Shown here in pieces: positions 1-10,338 of a stretch of DNA of 64,000 nucleotides. Numbering within the stretch: position 1 is the first letter of the stretch; each line of letters starts with the position of its first letter. The notes below the pieces were generated by a model. The model was not told where the DNA came from, did not search any database, and saw only the letters and a list, made by a program, of their open reading frames with translations. This DNA comes from Bermanella sp. WJH001. Lineage in GTDB: Bacteria > Pseudomonadota > Gammaproteobacteria > Pseudomonadales > Oceanobacteraceae. The stretch is from the NCBI RefSeq assembly GCF_030070105.1, contig NZ_JASJOO010000002.1:310001-374000 (forward strand). The letters run 5' to 3'. The position numbers and the translations under genes are program-made.

Positions 1-84
1 ATACAGCTGCGCATTCGATAGATAATAAAAGGGAGGCTATTATACAGAAACTCCTATTATTTGATGCAGGTCAATGGCTCATTA

Positions 85-112
85 CTTGAAAAACAGCAAA
101 AGAGCGCCATTA
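85..112 (+). promoter_or_regulatory. sigma-32 (heat-shock) type promoter of clpB
   Basis: A CTTGAAA box (85-91) is followed after 13 bases by CGCCATTA (105-112). This is close to the E. coli RpoH consensus (CTTGAAA, 13-17 nt, CCCCATNT). It ends 35 bases before the clpB start and the downstream gene is a classical heat-shock gene, which supports the call. Confidence 0.75.
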
Positions 113-147
113 ATAAGCCAATGAAAAAATGCATGAGGAATCATTAA

Positions 148-2766
148 ATGCGAATGGATAAATTTACTAGCTCATTACAGCAAGCCCTTTCTGATGCTCA
201 GTCCTTGGCTTTGGGTCAGGACCATAATCAAATTGATACGTTACATCTGTTATTGGCTTTACTTGATCAGGCTCCAGGTGGGATTCGACCTTTGTTGCAA
301 GGTTTGAATGTGCAAGTAAACCAGCTTAAAACAAAATTAAATGACAAGTTGAGTCAGCTTGCCAAGGTGTCATCACCGGACGGAAATTTAAGTTTGGCTC
401 CTGAGCTTGGCCGCGTATTAAACCTTACAGATCGTTTGGCACAAAAACGGGGTGATCAATATATCTCTAGCGATTTGGTTTTACTGGCCGCACTGGAAGA
501 TAAAGGTGAGGCAGGCAAGGTACTCGCTGAATGTAATTTAACAAAAGAAAATGTAGAGCGCGCAATTGATACGGTTCGCCAAGGTGAGTCTGTGAATGAT
601 CCAAATGCGGAAGATAATCGCGAAGCACTTAATAAATACACGGTTGATTTAACCGCTCGTGCATCCGAGGGCAAGTTGGACCCTGTTATTGGTCGTGACG
701 ATGAAATTCGTCGCACTATTCAGGTGTTGCAACGTCGCACGAAAAATAATCCAGTTTTAATTGGCTCTCCTGGTGTGGGTAAAACCGCGATTATCGAAGG
801 TTTAGCTCAACGCATTGTGAACGGTGAAGTGCCAGAGGGATTGAAAAACAAACAAATTCTCTCTCTTGATATGGGCTCATTGTTAGCAGGGGCTAAATTT
901 AGAGGTGATTTTGAAGAGCGCTTAAAAAATGTTTTAAAAGAAGTGAGTAAACAAGAAGGCAATATTATTTTGTTTATTGATGAAATTCATACCATGGTGG
1001 GCGCGGGTAAAACCGATGGCGCACTGGATGCCGGCAATATGTTGAAACCGGCATTAAGCCGTGGGGAATTACACTGCGTGGGTGCCACAACCTTAGATGA
1101 ATACCGAGAGTATTTAGAAAAAGACGCGGCACTTGAGCGTCGTTTTCAAAAAGTGTTGGTGGACGAGCCAAACGAAGAAGACACCATTGCAATTTTGCGT
1201 GGCCTGAAAGAGCGTTATGAAGTGCACCACGGTGTGCAGATAACCGACGGAGCCATTATTGCGGCGGCAAAACTTTCAACCCGCTACATTACGGATCGTC
1301 AGTTACCGGATAAAGCGATTGATTTGATTGATGAAGCGGCGTCTATTATTCGCATGGAAATTGATAGTAAGCCAGAAGAAATGGATCGACTCGAGCGTCG
1401 ATTGATTCAATTAAAAATTGAACGTGAAGCCCTTAATAAAGAAAACGATGCAGGTTCTATAAAACGCTTGAGTGAAATCAACCAAGAAATTAATCGCTTG
1501 GGTCGGGAATACGTTGAGTTAGAAGAAGTATGGAAAAAAGAAAAGCTGATTCTAGAAGGTTCCAAGCAGGCTAAAGAGAAATTAGAGCAGGCCAAGGTCG
1601 ACATGGAACAAGCACGAAGAGCAGGTGACTTACAGCGCATGTCAGAGTTGCAATATGGCACGATCCCTGAGCTTGAAAAACAAATTGAATCTGCTGATGA
1701 AGCGGCAAAAGGCAATAGTGAATTTACACTATTACGTAATCGCGTGAGTGATGAAGAAATTGCAGAAGTGGTTTCTAAATGGACAGGCGTACCCGTCACA
1801 AAAATGTTAGAAGGGGAGCGCGATAAATTATTACGCATGGAAGATGAGTTGCATAAACACGTAGTGGGTCAAGATGATGCCATCGTGGCGGTTTCTAATG
1901 CTGTTCGCAGAAGCCGAGCGGGCTTAAGTGATCCGCGTCGACCTAACGGCAGCTTCTTATTTTTAGGCCCAACCGGTGTGGGTAAAACAGAATTATGTAA
2001 AGCGCTTGCCAACTTTATGTTTGATTCTCAGGACGCCATGATTCGTGTGGATATGTCTGAGTTTATGGAAAAACACAGCGTGGCCCGTTTAATTGGTGCC
2101 CCTCCAGGTTATGTGGGTTATGAAGAAGGCGGCTACTTAACTGAACACGTAAGACGAAAACCTTACAGTGTGATTTTGTTGGACGAAGTAGAAAAAGCGC
2201 ACCCTGATGTGTTCAACATATTATTGCAAGTGTTGGATGATGGGCAGCTTACAGATGGGCAAGGCCGTACCGTTGATTTTAAAAACACGGTATTGGTGAT
2301 GACCTCAAACTTAGGCAGTGATGTGATTCAAACCCTAAGTCAGTCTAATGAAGGTAAAGAGCAGTCGGCTGATGAATACGAAGATATGAAACTGGCGGTA
2401 ATGGATATTGTTGGTGGCCACTTTAGACCAGAGTTTATTAACCGTATTGATGAGGTGGTTGTATTCCATCCGTTACAACGCTCTCAAATTCGAGGCATTG
2501 CGGATATTCAGCTTGATCAATTGCGCAAACGCTTAAAAGAGCGTGAGTTGACCATGGAATTAAGTGACGGTGCGATTGAACGCTTAGTCGAGCAAGGTTA
2601 TGACCCTGTGTATGGTGCACGACCACTGCGTCGCAGCATTCAACGCTGGATAGAGAACCCTCTGGCTCAGGATATCTTGTCTGGTAAGTTTGTGGGTGGT
2701 GATCATATTGTGGCGGATATTGAAGGGGAAAACCTTACCTTTAGTGTTAAGCAAACCGTTCATTAA
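148..2766 (+). CDS. clpB: ATP-dependent disaggregase ClpB
   Basis: Cytosolic hexameric AAA+ chaperone that pulls polypeptides out of aggregates together with DnaK/DnaJ/GrpE. The 872-residue protein has the full ClpB plan: Clp N-terminal repeats (about 1-145), first AAA module with Walker A GSPGVGKT (206-213), the long middle-domain coiled coil (about 405-530), second AAA module with Walker A GPTGVGKT (607-614), and the C-terminal D2-small domain. Length and sequence match E. coli ClpB closely from end to end. GAGGA at 135-139 sits 8 bases before the chosen ATG; a second ATG two codons downstream is possible. It is monocistronic: a heat-shock promoter precedes it and an intrinsic terminator follows 28 bases after the stop. 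Confidence 0.98.
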   Translation: MRMDKFTSSLQQALSDAQSLALGQDHNQIDTLHLLLALLDQAPGGIRPLLQGLNVQVNQLKTKLNDKLSQLAKVSSPDGNLSLAPELGRVLNLTDRLAQKRGDQYISSDLVLLAALEDKGEAGKVLAECNLTKENVERAIDTVRQGESVNDPNAEDNREALNKYTVDLTARASEGKLDPVIGRDDEIRRTIQVLQRRTKNNPVLIGSPGVGKTAIIEGLAQRIVNGEVPEGLKNKQILSLDMGSLLAGAKFRGDFEERLKNVLKEVSKQEGNIILFIDEIHTMVGAGKTDGALDAGNMLKPALSRGELHCVGATTLDEYREYLEKDAALERRFQKVLVDEPNEEDTIAILRGLKERYEVHHGVQITDGAIIAAAKLSTRYITDRQLPDKAIDLIDEAASIIRMEIDSKPEEMDRLERRLIQLKIEREALNKENDAGSIKRLSEINQEINRLGREYVELEEVWKKEKLILEGSKQAKEKLEQAKVDMEQARRAGDLQRMSELQYGTIPELEKQIESADEAAKGNSEFTLLRNRVSDEEIAEVVSKWTGVPVTKMLEGERDKLLRMEDELHKHVVGQDDAIVAVSNAVRRSRAGLSDPRRPNGSFLFLGPTGVGKTELCKALANFMFDSQDAMIRVDMSEFMEKHSVARLIGAPPGYVGYEEGGYLTEHVRRKPYSVILLDEVEKAHPDVFNILLQVLDDGQLTDGQGRTVDFKNTVLVMTSNLGSDVIQTLSQSNEGKEQSADEYEDMKLAVMDIVGGHFRPEFINRIDEVVVFHPLQRSQIRGIADIQLDQLRKRLKERELTMELSDGAIERLVEQGYDPVYGARPLRRSIQRWIENPLAQDILSGKFVGGDHIVADIEGENLTFSVKQTVH

Positions 2767-2794
2767 CATCGTCTTATAGGTAGACAATTTAAAG

Positions 2795-2826
2795 GCCCGC
2801 CATGTTTAACATGGCGGGCTTTTTTT
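2795..2826 (+). terminator. intrinsic terminator of clpB
   Basis: Perfect 11-bp GC-rich stem (2795-2805 with 2809-2819), 3-nt loop, followed by a run of seven T. Confidence 0.92.
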
Positions 2827-2922
2827 ATATGGGGAACTTAAAAAATCATTCAACTTAGCGGTTAAGGGCATAGATCTAGTCTATAAATAAGAGTACGTCT
2901 AGCTTCTTTTTTGAGAAATAAT

Positions 2923-4869
2923 ATGACCACTCGATTTCGTTTTCTGATCTTACTGGTGTCAGCTGTGGTATTACCTGTGGCTTTAGTGGCATTTATGGCG
3001 GCACACGAATTTAGGTCAAATGCGGTTGAAAGCTTTAAGCAAAATAGTTTGAGTGAAATCGAAAAAATCGACCAAACGTTTAGTTTGTATTTGGGAGGGC
3101 TGGCCGAAGATGTGAAGTTTTTGGCTAATTCTGTGCCAATTAAAGCATTGGATGATTCTGTCACAAATTATAAGTCAGCAAATATGCCGCCCATGAACGC
3201 CCTAGCCAATACTGAAGTGGAGGCAAATGCCTATCGTTTATTGGAATCATTTGGTGAAACCCATAAAGACCTTACCTATGTTTATTTGGGGTTAGACAGC
3301 TCTGGGTATATTCAGTGGCCACAAGAAGATATGTCGGCATATGACCCCACTGTGCGCCCTTGGTACGCCTCAGCAAAATCAAATATGAACAACCCTGTGC
3401 GTACACCTGCCTATAGAGACTTTACTTCAGGAGCGCCGATACTGGGTTATACACATACATTTAAAGCTGTTGACGGTTTAGTGGGTGCTGTAGGCATTGA
3501 TGTTACCTTGAGCAAACTCACAAATATGGTCAATGCCATTAAATTTGGTGAAGAAGGTTATTTAATATTGGTTGAAGAAACGGGGCGGGTGTTGGCCGAC
3601 TCGGCTAAACCAGATAATAACTTTAAAGACATGGCCAGCATTAATGAAGAATATCAAACACTTGCTTTAGCTGAAGAATTTACACAAGTTGAATTAGCAG
3701 GGCGTAAATGGTTCGCTTCTGTTTATACCTCTCCTGCCATAGGTTGGAAATTTATTGGTTTAAAACCCGTAAGCGAAGTATTTTCGGCTACCAATGCTTT
3801 AGAGATATCAATGCTGATCATCAGTGTTGTGTTGGTTTCTGTGTTTGTTTTTTTAGGGTATTGGATGACAGGTATTATCACAAAACCCATGCAGCGCGTC
3901 ACAGCTGGTATGGACGAAGTTGCTCAGGGAGAGGGGGATTTGACTCGACGTATGCGTATCAAATCTAATGACGAAACGGGTTTAATGGCACAAGCGTTTA
4001 ATCAATTTATTAGTATTGTTCATACATTGGTGACAGAAATTAGAGACAGTGCAGTAGGAGTTAAGGAACAAGCGGATCAAACTAAAGCCTTATCAAAGCG
4101 TGTTGGTTCAATTGCAGATCATCAGGTTAAAGCAATCGAGCAGGTGTCTACTGCGTTTAATGAAATGGTGGCCACATCAAATGAAGTTGCTAAAAACTGT
4201 GGTGAAACGGCCACCGCAGCTGATGAGAGTCAAAAACATGTGGAGCAGGGACAGCGTTTTATCGAAGGCACGGCTGGTTCGGTGGATAAGTTAGTGACAG
4301 TCATTAACGATTCGAACCAAGCCATGGGCGAATTAGTGGATCAAAGCGCGAATATAACCAGTATTCTAGATACCATTCGTGGTATCGCGGAGCAAACAAA
4401 TCTATTAGCGTTAAATGCAGCCATCGAAGCAGCACGAGCAGGGGAGCAGGGTCGAGGGTTTGCTGTGGTAGCAGACGAAGTTCGCACGCTTGCGGGTAAA
4501 ACAGCTGAATCAACAGAAGAGATTGATACACTGCTGTCAAATCTGACTAATCAAACACAAAATGTATCCGGTAAACTTGCAAGTTCCATAGAGCATTCTC
4601 GTGAAACGGTTGAAGCCACAGAAAATACACGAACAGTTTTTGAATCAATTCAGTCTTCAGTTTCTACGATTCGAGATATGACAACTCAAATAGCCGCCGC
4701 CGCTGAAGAACAGTATCAAGTAGGTGAAGAAATTCAGCGAAATATAATTAGCATTAACGAAGGTGCAGTGAATGCAAACGAAAGTGCTGACCATCTAAAA
4801 CAGAACTCAATTTCATTAGGTAAGCTGTCAACAGAATTATCAGGCTTGGTTTCGCGGTTTAAATTATGA
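2923..4869 (+). CDS. methyl-accepting chemotaxis protein, dCache_1 sensor
   Basis: Inner-membrane chemoreceptor. Order: N-terminal TM helix (about 6-26), periplasmic dCache_1 domain (about 35-275), second TM helix (about 285-308), HAMP, and a cytoplasmic signalling hairpin with the usual tip around [18 protein letters not shown]. The sensor contains YDPTVRPWY, then AYRDF and VGID. This Tyr/Arg/Trp-Tyr/Asp/Asp pattern matches the published amino-acid-binding signature of dCache_1 receptors such as PctA, so an amino-acid ligand is likely (inference). A TTG 12 bases upstream is in frame, but ATG at 2923 is preferred. No che genes are nearby, as is usual for dispersed receptors. Confidence 0.93.
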   Translation: MTTRFRFLILLVSAVVLPVALVAFMAAHEFRSNAVESFKQNSLSEIEKIDQTFSLYLGGLAEDVKFLANSVPIKALDDSVTNYKSANMPPMNALANTEVEANAYRLLESFGETHKDLTYVYLGLDSSGYIQWPQEDMSAYDPTVRPWYASAKSNMNNPVRTPAYRDFTSGAPILGYTHTFKAVDGLVGAVGIDVTLSKLTNMVNAIKFGEEGYLILVEETGRVLADSAKPDNNFKDMASINEEYQTLALAEEFTQVELAGRKWFASVYTSPAIGWKFIGLKPVSEVFSATNALEISMLIISVVLVSVFVFLGYWMTGIITKPMQRVTAGMDEVAQGEGDLTRRMRIKSNDETGLMAQAFNQFISIVHTLVTEIRDSAVGVKEQADQTKALSKRVGSIADHQVKAIEQVSTAFNEMVATSNEVAKNCGETATAADESQKHVEQGQRFIEGTAGSVDKLVTVINDSNQAMGELVDQSANITSILDTIRGIAEQTNLLALNAAIEAARAGEQGRGFAVVADEVRTLAGKTAESTEEIDTLLSNLTNQTQNVSGKLASSIEHSRETVEATENTRTVFESIQSSVSTIRDMTTQIAAAAEEQYQVGEEIQRNIISINEGAVNANESADHLKQNSISLGKLSTELSGLVSRFKL

Positions 4870-4878
4870 TTAGGCCTG

Positions 4879-7167
4879 TTAAATGACATTAGGTACTTTT
4901 ATGATGAAGTGCACATGTTCACTGTCATGAAGTTCGATGGTGCCTCTTAATAGTTGATGAACCATATTAAATACTTGATAAAGGCCTAAACCAGTGCGTC
5001 CGTGTGTTCCGCGTTTGGTTGTGTAAAAGGCATTAAATAATTCATTTTTCTTTGATTGATTAATGCCTTCTCCGTTGTCTGTGTATTCGATGACTGTGTA
5101 TGTATCATCTTGTGTAACAGATATCTTTATCTCTCCCTTTTTAATCTTTTCAAAGCTATGCAGTATGGAGTTTTCGATAAGTTCTTTGATGACAAATGAA
5201 AGGGCTTTGCTGTAGCCGGTAAGTGTAATGTTTTTGTCGCAGTCAATTAAAATGCTATGTGGCTTTGTGGATTCCTCCATCTCTTGTGTGGCGCTGTGAA
5301 TGATTGAGAATAGGGTTTCAGTGTCGATTTTAAAACCAAGTTGGCTGACTGATATTTGTTTAAATTGCTTAATTAAATGACTCACTCGATTAAGGCCATT
5401 ATCTATCAGGCTAATGGATTCTTTTTCTTCAGTGAGTATGCTGATTAATTTTTCTTTAGTGAGTTTTTCTTTATCTATTAACTTGCCTATTTCATTTAGT
5501 AAGGTATCTAGATGTGTGGTGCTTGTAATGGATATGCCAAGTGGGGTGTTAATTTCATGGCAAATGCCAATGGCCAATTGCTCAAGGGTGGCCATGCGGT
5601 CAATTAGCGCTTGTTCACGTAGCGCTTCATTTTCTTTACGCTCATTAATATCAATGATTGAGCCTTCAAATATGATATCTCCATTGGATAGTTTGTGGGG
5701 TTTTGCAGACAAGCTGTACCAGTGGATATGGCCATTACAGTTTTTTAATTGTATCTCGTGATCTATTAACGCACCTGTTTGTTTGATGAGATTGCCTATC
5801 ACTTTTAGGTCGTGTGTATGGATAACCAAATCTTTAACATTTTTGTTATTGTCAGAATGGGATAAATCAGGGCGAAACATTTTGTGGAATGCTGGATTAG
5901 TGGAGATAAAGTTGCCAGCTATATCGGTTTCAAATTGACCGCTCAGTGAATTGTTGTAGAGATTCTGGAATTTTTCCAGTGTTGAAATATTATCGCTTTG
6001 TAGTTTGATGATATTTTTTTGAGCAGACTCAATGCGTTGAGCAAGGGCAATTGAAAGCAGCGTCATTTCTATGAATGCACCAAATTGATAGCTGTATGCT
6101 GTGAACAGATTGTTTGGTATGAGGCCTAAGCTTTTTAGATTTGTGACCAATAGCCCAACTAAGAAGATAAACCAAGCAATAGTAAAGTATTTGGCGCTTG
6201 TTTCGCCTTTAAATGAAAGATATAAACCAAGCAATAACCCTGATGCGTTAACCACTAGTGCAAATATTACTTCTATGGAAACTATGGTTCTATAATCAAT
6301 AAAAAAACTGAGTATGGGTAATGAAACTAAACATGCCAATATGAATTTTATGGGGCCTACAAACCAAGCATCTCGCTTTAGTATTTCTAAAAAAGCAACA
6401 AAAAAAGTGAACTGAGTGAGCTGCATTAATCCGTTAGTAAATGCAAATGCGTGGGTGTTTATTTCTGGTGAGTCAGGCCAGAAAAATTGAAATCCAGTAC
6501 CATCGTAAATGCTGAGTTGAACAACGTATACCGCAATGTTTGTTACGTAGAATAAATATATTTTTTCTTTGATAAAGATATAAATAATCAGGTTGTATAA
6601 AAGCATGATGACCAGGATGCCATTTACCCAGCCGCGAATAAATTCTCGAGTTTGATTTTCAGTGTGAAATTGCTCTTCATTTGACAGCCAAATGGGGATT
6701 TCTGCAGCGCCTTTAGTTTCTACCCGTAATAATACTTCATAAGGCTGGTTTTCTGTTAAATTGACCTCGGTGACAAAGCTTGGGTGATTGATCTCTCTTT
6801 GATGAAAGTTTCGTAAATCACCGGTGTGAATGGCTTTAATTTGTGTGTCATTTTGATAGATGTATACATCTAATAAATCTAACAGCGGATATGAAATATT
6901 GATAAACCATTTTCTGTCTTCTGGTGATTCAATGAAAAACCTTAACCAGACAGGTTTATCAATAAAACTAAAATTTATACGGTCTTTATCGATTGGTTGC
7001 CATTGTGTTTGTAGGCGTGCTTCATGGGGTGTCCATTGGTTTTGTTCATTAAAAATATATTCGGCATTGCGCGTAACTTTATAGGTTTTATTAATGTCCG
7101 TTAATTCTACAGCTGAAAATGCGTTGAAAGATAAAAATAGGAGTAATATCAATGTACTGCGAAGCAT
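4879..7167 (-). CDS. 7TMR-DISM hybrid-free sensor histidine kinase with PAS domain
   Basis: Membrane sensor kinase without a neighbouring response regulator. It has a signal peptide (1-19), an extracytoplasmic 7TMR-DISMED2-type domain (about 30-165), seven TM helices (about 180-380), a PAS domain (about 400-510), a HisKA-like region with phospho-acceptor H537 in GICHEINTPLG, and an HATPase domain with an N-box (ELIENS) and G-boxes (DNGEGI, GRTGLGLY). DISM sensors often bind carbohydrates or other small ligands, but the ligand here cannot be read from sequence. The stop lies 10 bases from the convergent chemoreceptor. A GAGG ribosome site precedes the ATG on the minus strand. Confidence 0.93.
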   Translation of the reverse strand: MLRSTLILLLFLSFNAFSAVELTDINKTYKVTRNAEYIFNEQNQWTPHEARLQTQWQPIDKDRINFSFIDKPVWLRFFIESPEDRKWFINISYPLLDLLDVYIYQNDTQIKAIHTGDLRNFHQREINHPSFVTEVNLTENQPYEVLLRVETKGAAEIPIWLSNEEQFHTENQTREFIRGWVNGILVIMLLYNLIIYIFIKEKIYLFYVTNIAVYVVQLSIYDGTGFQFFWPDSPEINTHAFAFTNGLMQLTQFTFFVAFLEILKRDAWFVGPIKFILACLVSLPILSFFIDYRTIVSIEVIFALVVNASGLLLGLYLSFKGETSAKYFTIAWFIFLVGLLVTNLKSLGLIPNNLFTAYSYQFGAFIEMTLLSIALAQRIESAQKNIIKLQSDNISTLEKFQNLYNNSLSGQFETDIAGNFISTNPAFHKMFRPDLSHSDNNKNVKDLVIHTHDLKVIGNLIKQTGALIDHEIQLKNCNGHIHWYSLSAKPHKLSNGDIIFEGSIIDINERKENEALREQALIDRMATLEQLAIGICHEINTPLGISITSTTHLDTLLNEIGKLIDKEKLTKEKLISILTEEKESISLIDNGLNRVSHLIKQFKQISVSQLGFKIDTETLFSIIHSATQEMEESTKPHSILIDCDKNITLTGYSKALSFVIKELIENSILHSFEKIKKGEIKISVTQDDTYTVIEYTDNGEGINQSKKNELFNAFYTTKRGTHGRTGLGLYQVFNMVHQLLRGTIELHDSEHVHFIIKVPNVI

Positions 7168-7353
7168 GGAGAATCCTCACATAAAACCCATTATTGAGCT
7201 TAGCAGAAGGTATTGGCCACACGATGCTTAGAGTTTTTTATCCTGTAGGCTATTTGGATTATGCACTTTTAGCTAAATATAGCAGTTACTGGCAACAGGG
7301 GAGGGTGCTAATAGTAACATTGACTCTTGATGCCAATTTGATTTAATGCGCCT

Positions 7354-8376
7354 ATGAATACTCTGCAATCACAGTTTTCCCCAAAAACGGCCATACAGCT
7401 CGTGCGCTCACTTATAAATTATGGTGAGCGACATGGATTATCGCGAATTGATATGCGTACTGTGTGCAGTCTTTCTGAGGATCAGCTTAATGATTGCCGC
7501 TTGCTGATTGACGTGCAGCGTTATGAGGCCTTACTTGGTTTTATCAGTCACCGCTTGGGTGATGTTTCGTTGGGGTTTCATCATGGCCAGCATTTTGACG
7601 CAGGACGCTGGGGGGTTTTGGGTTTCATCGCTGTTACCGCACAGAATTTTCAAGCAGCCATTGAAGCGCAATATCGGTTTCAGTCACTGTCGGGCAATAT
7701 GGGGGCGCCACTTCAATTTTGTGAAGGTGGTGTGACCACATTACAGTGGGTGCCCGCTTATAATTGTAGTCATCATTTTGCAGAGCAGATTGTAACTGGG
7801 TTAGTTAGTCTGGCAAGAGAAGTGACCAATAACCTTAAATATGCCCCTAATGCGGTGTATTTTACCCATGCTGCGCAAGCCGATGTATCCAATTATATGG
7901 AGTACTTTCAGTGCCCAGTTTTTTTTAACGCCAAATTTAATGGTCTTGATGTTAATAATGAATTACTTGAGGTGCCATTAAGAAAAAGTGACACCGAGAC
8001 TCACAAAATACTGATTAGTCATGCCCAGTCACTACTAGAAGAGCAGACTTTTACTTCGCCACTCGAGGTAATAAAAGACTATATTGTAAAAACATTGCCC
8101 AGCCATGTGCCGGACATTGAAGAAGTGTCCTCCTATTTACAATTGAGTGTGCGCAGCACGCAGCGTAAATTGCAAGAATACGGCACCAGTTATTCTCAAG
8201 TATTAGATGCCATAAGAAAAGAACTGGCCTTAACCTATCTTAGGCAAACTCAAAATAGCGTTTTATATGTCAGTGAACGTTTGGGTTTCTCTGAACAAAG
8301 TGCTTTTCAGCGAGCATTTAAACGCTGGACAGGCATTACCCCTAAACGCTACCGCAACACTATACTGCTTAAATAG
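7354..8376 (+). CDS. AraC-family transcriptional regulator (Arabinose_bd + HTH_18)
   Basis: 340-residue regulator with an N-terminal PF12625-type ligand domain (about 15-205) and a C-terminal double helix-turn-helix (about 240-335). The second helix region, GFSEQSAFQRAFKRWTGITP, is highly typical of AraC proteins. Relatives with this domain pair control ornithine, choline, lipid and cyclic-terpenoid catabolism. It is 109 bases upstream of, and co-directional with, the transporter/dehydrogenase unit at 8486-13342, so it is the likely local activator (inference). A second regulator of the same architecture lies at 61996. Confidence 0.93.
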   Translation: MNTLQSQFSPKTAIQLVRSLINYGERHGLSRIDMRTVCSLSEDQLNDCRLLIDVQRYEALLGFISHRLGDVSLGFHHGQHFDAGRWGVLGFIAVTAQNFQAAIEAQYRFQSLSGNMGAPLQFCEGGVTTLQWVPAYNCSHHFAEQIVTGLVSLAREVTNNLKYAPNAVYFTHAAQADVSNYMEYFQCPVFFNAKFNGLDVNNELLEVPLRKSDTETHKILISHAQSLLEEQTFTSPLEVIKDYIVKTLPSHVPDIEEVSSYLQLSVRSTQRKLQEYGTSYSQVLDAIRKELALTYLRQTQNSVLYVSERLGFSEQSAFQRAFKRWTGITPKRYRNTILLK

Positions 8377-8415
8377 CGTTAAAATCTTAAAAAATTGACT
8401 TTGTATGCCAAATAT

Positions 8416-8430
8416 TGACCTCTATGGTCA
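8416..8430. promoter_or_regulatory. inverted-repeat operator candidate upstream of the BASS transporter
   Basis: Perfect TGACC-N5-GGTCA dyad located 56 bases before the transporter ATG, in the only gap of size between the AraC gene and its presumed target operon. It may be the regulator's site, although AraC proteins more often use direct repeats. Confidence 0.4.
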
Positions 8431-8485
8431 GTATTACCGCGGGTGTTTCATCTAAAGTAGCCATATTCCACATCGAGAAGAAGTC

Positions 8486-9391
8486 ATGACTGAAATTCAT
8501 TATGACGCTGCCCAACAATGGGTACTTAATCTGACGCTGGCTATGATGGTTTTGGGCTTGGCATTGGATGTACGCCCTAAAGACTTTTTAAGGGTGGTGC
8601 AAACACCTAAGGCACCGCTGATTGGGTTGGTTGCTCAATTTATTTTGTTACCCGCTTTTACTTGTTTATTGACTGTGATGCTTGATCTGCCTGCTGGTGT
8701 TGAATTAGGCATGATATTGGTTGCGGCATGTCCTGGTGGTGCGCTTTCAAATTTTATTACCCATTTATCTGGAGGTAATACCGCACTGTCTATTTCGATT
8801 ACAGCGGTGTCAAGCTTGGTTGCCGTTGTAATGCTTCCGATTAATTTTGTATTTTGGGCAGGCCTGAATCCCGTCGCAAATGAGTTGCTACTTGATATTA
8901 ATGTGAATGGATTTGATATTTTGAAATCCCTATTAATTGTATTGGCCATTCCTTTGTTTTTAGGTTTTATGGTTCAAAGATATCTACCGGTTGTGGCTAG
9001 ATGGCTACATCATGTTCTGAAATATCTCAGCCTTATTGCACTGATTGCTTTTATATTGGTTGCCGTTTTGCGTAATCAAGATCATTTTATTCATCATTTT
9101 TTCATGTTGTTCAGTGTTGTGTTGGCTCATAACGCCTTGGCTTTAGCTATTGGCTATTTTTCATCAAGTGCAGCTGGTTTGAACTTGGCAGATAAAAAAG
9201 CGGTGACCTTAGAAGTTGGAATGCAAAATTCTTCATTAGCCATTGCGATTGTGTTTACTCAGTTTGATGCGCAATACGGGATGGCATTAATTAGTGCATT
9301 TTGGGGGACGTGGCATATTGTCTCAGGGGTGGCATTTGCAGCTTTATGTCGAATCAGTATGAAAAATAAAAATTTCAAAGGTGCGTTATGA
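8486..9391 (+). CDS. bile acid:sodium symporter (BASS) family transporter
   Basis: 301-residue polytopic membrane protein with eight to ten hydrophobic helices. It contains the family-typical stretches AACPGGALSNFITHLSGGNTAL (helix 4 crossover region, about residues 90-110) and VTLEVGMQNSSLAIAI (helix 9 crossover). These place it in the BASS/SBF family (Na+-coupled uptake of organic anions such as bile acids, pantoate or keto acids). The substrate is unknown. It is the first gene of a tight unit: its stop overlaps the next ATG by 4 bases, so co-translation with the dehydrogenase is expected. Its pairing with a 3-beta-HSD-like SDR would suit an amphipathic organic acid (inference). Confidence 0.9.
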   Translation: MTEIHYDAAQQWVLNLTLAMMVLGLALDVRPKDFLRVVQTPKAPLIGLVAQFILLPAFTCLLTVMLDLPAGVELGMILVAACPGGALSNFITHLSGGNTALSISITAVSSLVAVVMLPINFVFWAGLNPVANELLLDINVNGFDILKSLLIVLAIPLFLGFMVQRYLPVVARWLHHVLKYLSLIALIAFILVAVLRNQDHFIHHFFMLFSVVLAHNALALAIGYFSSSAAGLNLADKKAVTLEVGMQNSSLAIAIVFTQFDAQYGMALISAFWGTWHIVSGVAFAALCRISMKNKNFKGAL

Positions 9392-10338
9392 AAATTCTAA
9401 TTACTGGTGCAGCAGGTGATATTGGTTCTCGCTTAGTTGAATATTTTCAAAAAGATCATTCGATCGATTTATATACGTCGGCATTAAATTCATTAGGGCC
9501 TGATGTTTCTAGTGTTCACAAGAGTTGTGATATTCGTGATAACGAATTTATACAATGGATCAAAGAAATAAAACCTCATGTGATCATTCATTTAGCTTCA
9601 ATTATCCAGTTGCCTGATTCCATGTCCCGAGAAGAAGCGTTTGAAATTGACGTGGTTGCCACAGAAAACTTAGTAAAAGCCGCTATTGAGGTGGGTGTTC
9701 AAAAGTTTGTTGTCGCATCAAGTGGCGCTGCGTATGGCTATTGGCATGATAATCCTCAATGGCTGAGTGAGGAAATGCCTGTAAGAGGAAATGAAGATTA
9801 TTTTTATTCTTCGCACAAACGTCAAGTCGAGGAAATGTTAGCAAGATACCGATCAAGCCATCCTCAACTTAAGCAAGTTGTATTAAGGCCGGGTACGGTA
9901 CTGGGTCCTAATTTTAATAATCCAATTACAAATATGTTTAGAAAAAAAATAATTACAGGTATCGCGGGTTCTCAATCGCCATTTGTCATTATTTGGGTGG
10001 ATGATTTGGTGGCCTATCTTATTGAAGCTGCAAAAAGTGATGTGCAAGGTGTGTTTAATGTGGCAGGGGATGGCACGCTGACACTGAAAGAAATCGCACG
10101 TTTTTTGAATAAACCTTATCTTTCATTTCCATCTTGGCTTTTAAGAGCGGCGTTGTGGCTTCTAAAGCCACTTGGGTTGTCTCAGTATGGGCCCGAGCAG
10201 GTCAAGTTTATTGAGTTTAGACCGGTGTTAACAAATAAAAAGATTAAACAGGATTTTTTGCATCAGCCAGAGAAAACTACTAAACAGGCTTTTATATCAT
10301 TTATTGAGCAAAGCGATGAGGGGTATGTGCAACAATGA
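9388..10338 (+). CDS. NAD(P)-dependent epimerase/dehydratase (extended SDR)
   Basis: Extended short-chain dehydrogenase of 316 residues. The N-terminal Rossmann loop GAAGDIG (7-13) binds NAD(P). The active site shows SSG (111-113) and Y140-x3-K144. The C-terminal half is variable, as in sugar-nucleotide epimerases and 3-beta-hydroxysteroid dehydrogenases, so the substrate cannot be chosen from sequence. It overlaps the transporter gene upstream and the propeller gene downstream by 4 bases each (ATGA junctions), which indicates translational coupling and a shared pathway. Confidence 0.9.
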   Translation: MKILITGAAGDIGSRLVEYFQKDHSIDLYTSALNSLGPDVSSVHKSCDIRDNEFIQWIKEIKPHVIIHLASIIQLPDSMSREEAFEIDVVATENLVKAAIEVGVQKFVVASSGAAYGYWHDNPQWLSEEMPVRGNEDYFYSSHKRQVEEMLARYRSSHPQLKQVVLRPGTVLGPNFNNPITNMFRKKIITGIAGSQSPFVIIWVDDLVAYLIEAAKSDVQGVFNVAGDGTLTLKEIARFLNKPYLSFPSWLLRAALWLLKPLGLSQYGPEQVKFIEFRPVLTNKKIKQDFLHQPEKTTKQAFISFIEQSDEGYVQQ

